Assembly: GCA_025450375.1 (NCBI GenBank)
Contig: JANWHO010000030.1
Coordinates: 1 to 5,813, forward strand
DNA length: 5,813 nt
Source of the DNA: Chloroflexota bacterium
GTDB taxonomy: Bacteria > Chloroflexota > UBA5177 > JANWHV01
Direction of reading: 5' to 3'
A program made the translations under genes and the position numbers. The notes under the pieces are model-generated. The model made no database searches. It was not told the DNA's origin and saw nothing but the letters and a program-made list of their open reading frames with translations. Positions within the stretch are counted from its first letter, which is position 1. Each line of letters opens with the position of its first letter. Of this stretch, positions 5,255-5,813 are shown in pieces.

Positions 5255-5813
5255 ATGACGGACTACGGGCAGCGCCAGGATCAACTGACCTGCTCGTCCG
5301 GCGACACTGGGGCGCTGACCTTTCGGCCTCGGGCCGCCGGTGACGATGGCGACATCGTGGCGATCTATAACCGGCAAGAAGCCGATAGCGCGCCCTTGAC
5401 GGTAGAACGCTACCGTCTGGAGCTAGCCGAGCAGGCCGCCAACTGCCGAGGTGAGCAGTGGGTCGCCGAGGAGGCGGGCCGCGTGGTAGGGGTGAGTAGT
5501 CTTGCCCAGGCATGGTGGACCGGCCAGCGCGGCAGCTACGCGGTTCACGTCCGCGTCGATCAGAGTCGCCGGCGACAAGGGATAGGCGGCGGCCTCGCCC
5601 GCACGCTTCGGGCACGGCTCAGTGCGCTGGAGGCAACTCGGCTCTTGGACTGGGTGCGGACTGACGCGCGGGACGGGCGGCGCTTCGCGGCGGCACGGGG
5701 GTTCCGGGAGACCGGGGAATGCCTCGAGGAGTACCGGTTACACCTGCCCGAAGCCAACATTGATGCGTATGCGGGGCTGGAAGCACGCCTGGAGGCCAGC
5801 GGAATACGGATCG
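5255..5813 (+). CDS. GNAT-family N-acetyltransferase, N-terminal part (runs off window)
   Basis: The frame opens at ATG 5255, five bases after the Shine-Dalgarno AAGGAG (5244-5249), and remains open to the right edge: 186 residues without a stop. Residues 21-160 form a GNAT domain: ALTFRPRAAGDDGDI begins it, EQWVAEEAGRVVGVSSL (67-83) is the central hairpin, and VRVDQSRRRQGIGGGLARTL (99-118) is motif A, where R107-Q108-G109-I110-G111 is the acetyl-CoA pyrophosphate-binding Q/R-x-x-G-x-G/A loop. RRFAAARGFRETGE (142-155) is the usual closing segment. It should transfer an acetyl group from acetyl-CoA to an unknown amine. The segment after 160 (LHLPEANIDAYAGLEARLEASGIRI) looks like the linker of tandem-GNAT proteins, in which a second domain follows, so the complete protein is probably about twice this length; that is inference. 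Confidence 0.8.
   Translation, partial: MTDYGQRQDQLTCSSGDTGALTFRPRAAGDDGDIVAIYNRQEADSAPLTVERYRLELAEQAANCRGEQWVAEEAGRVVGVSSLAQAWWTGQRGSYAVHVRVDQSRRRQGIGGGLARTLRARLSALEATRLLDWVRTDARDGRRFAAARGFRETGECLEEYRLHLPEANIDAYAGLEARLEASGIRI

Noticed and set aside
4756..5343. 195-codon + strand frame overlapping the oxidoreductase end and acetyltransferase start
   Set aside because: It is a shadow frame full of Arg, Gly and Pro with no family features; it runs through two well-supported genes and a promoter.
1..5813. CRISPR arrays, tRNA or rRNA genes, transposases
   Set aside because: No regularly spaced repeats, cloverleaf or rRNA-like sequence, or transposase-like protein was seen in any frame.

Overview
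This window comes from a GC-rich bacterium; one 60-base sample inside the antiporter gene is 77% GC. The mix of genes points loosely to Chloroflexota of the Thermomicrobia/Sphaerobacter kind: a repeat-built surface protein, a DUF1349 protein, a CPA1 antiporter fused to rhodanese, and the start of what looks like a tandem-GNAT protein. That assignment is inference; no rRNA or marker gene is present. TGA ends four other genes here, so the standard code is in use.

Left part (1-1294, + strand): the C-terminal end of a repeat-containing, probably extracytoplasmic protein, followed after 44 bases by a complete DUF1349 (concanavalin A-like) protein. They probably share a transcript.

Middle (1370-2016, - strand): a compact type II toxin-antitoxin operon, with a ribbon-helix-helix antitoxin and a ParE/RelE-like toxin coupled by a one-base stop/start overlap. 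It has a good sigma70-type promoter (TTGCGG-17-TACAAT) with a small palindrome in the spacer. Sampled GC is only 53-58%, which suggests an acquired module.

Centre (2141-3736, - strand): a CPA1-type cation/proton antiporter with a C-terminal rhodanese domain. The frame meets a UGA two codons after the catalytic-type Cys (Y-C-T-UGA-P-R-E). The remaining 47 codons still encode a good second half of the rhodanese domain, in the same frame, ending at TAG. Homologues of this type, as I remember them, have Cys at the UGA position (YCxCPxE). The site is therefore either a recent nonsense mutation or a selenocysteine codon. A hairpin at an acceptable distance makes the second option worth testing. This is the most interesting point in the window.

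Right part (3737-5813): a 240-base divergent intergenic region with palindromes, a 9-bp-stem hairpin, a short degenerate ATCYGTG repeat and a possible extended -10 promoter. It is followed on the + strand by a DAO-superfamily FAD oxidoreductase resembling the phosphonate-associated TIGR03364 group. After that comes a well-formed promoter (TTCACA-17-TAGAAT) and the first 186 codons of a GNAT acetyltransferase that runs off the window. Apart from the toxin-antitoxin pair and the first two genes, the neighbours show no obvious shared pathway.
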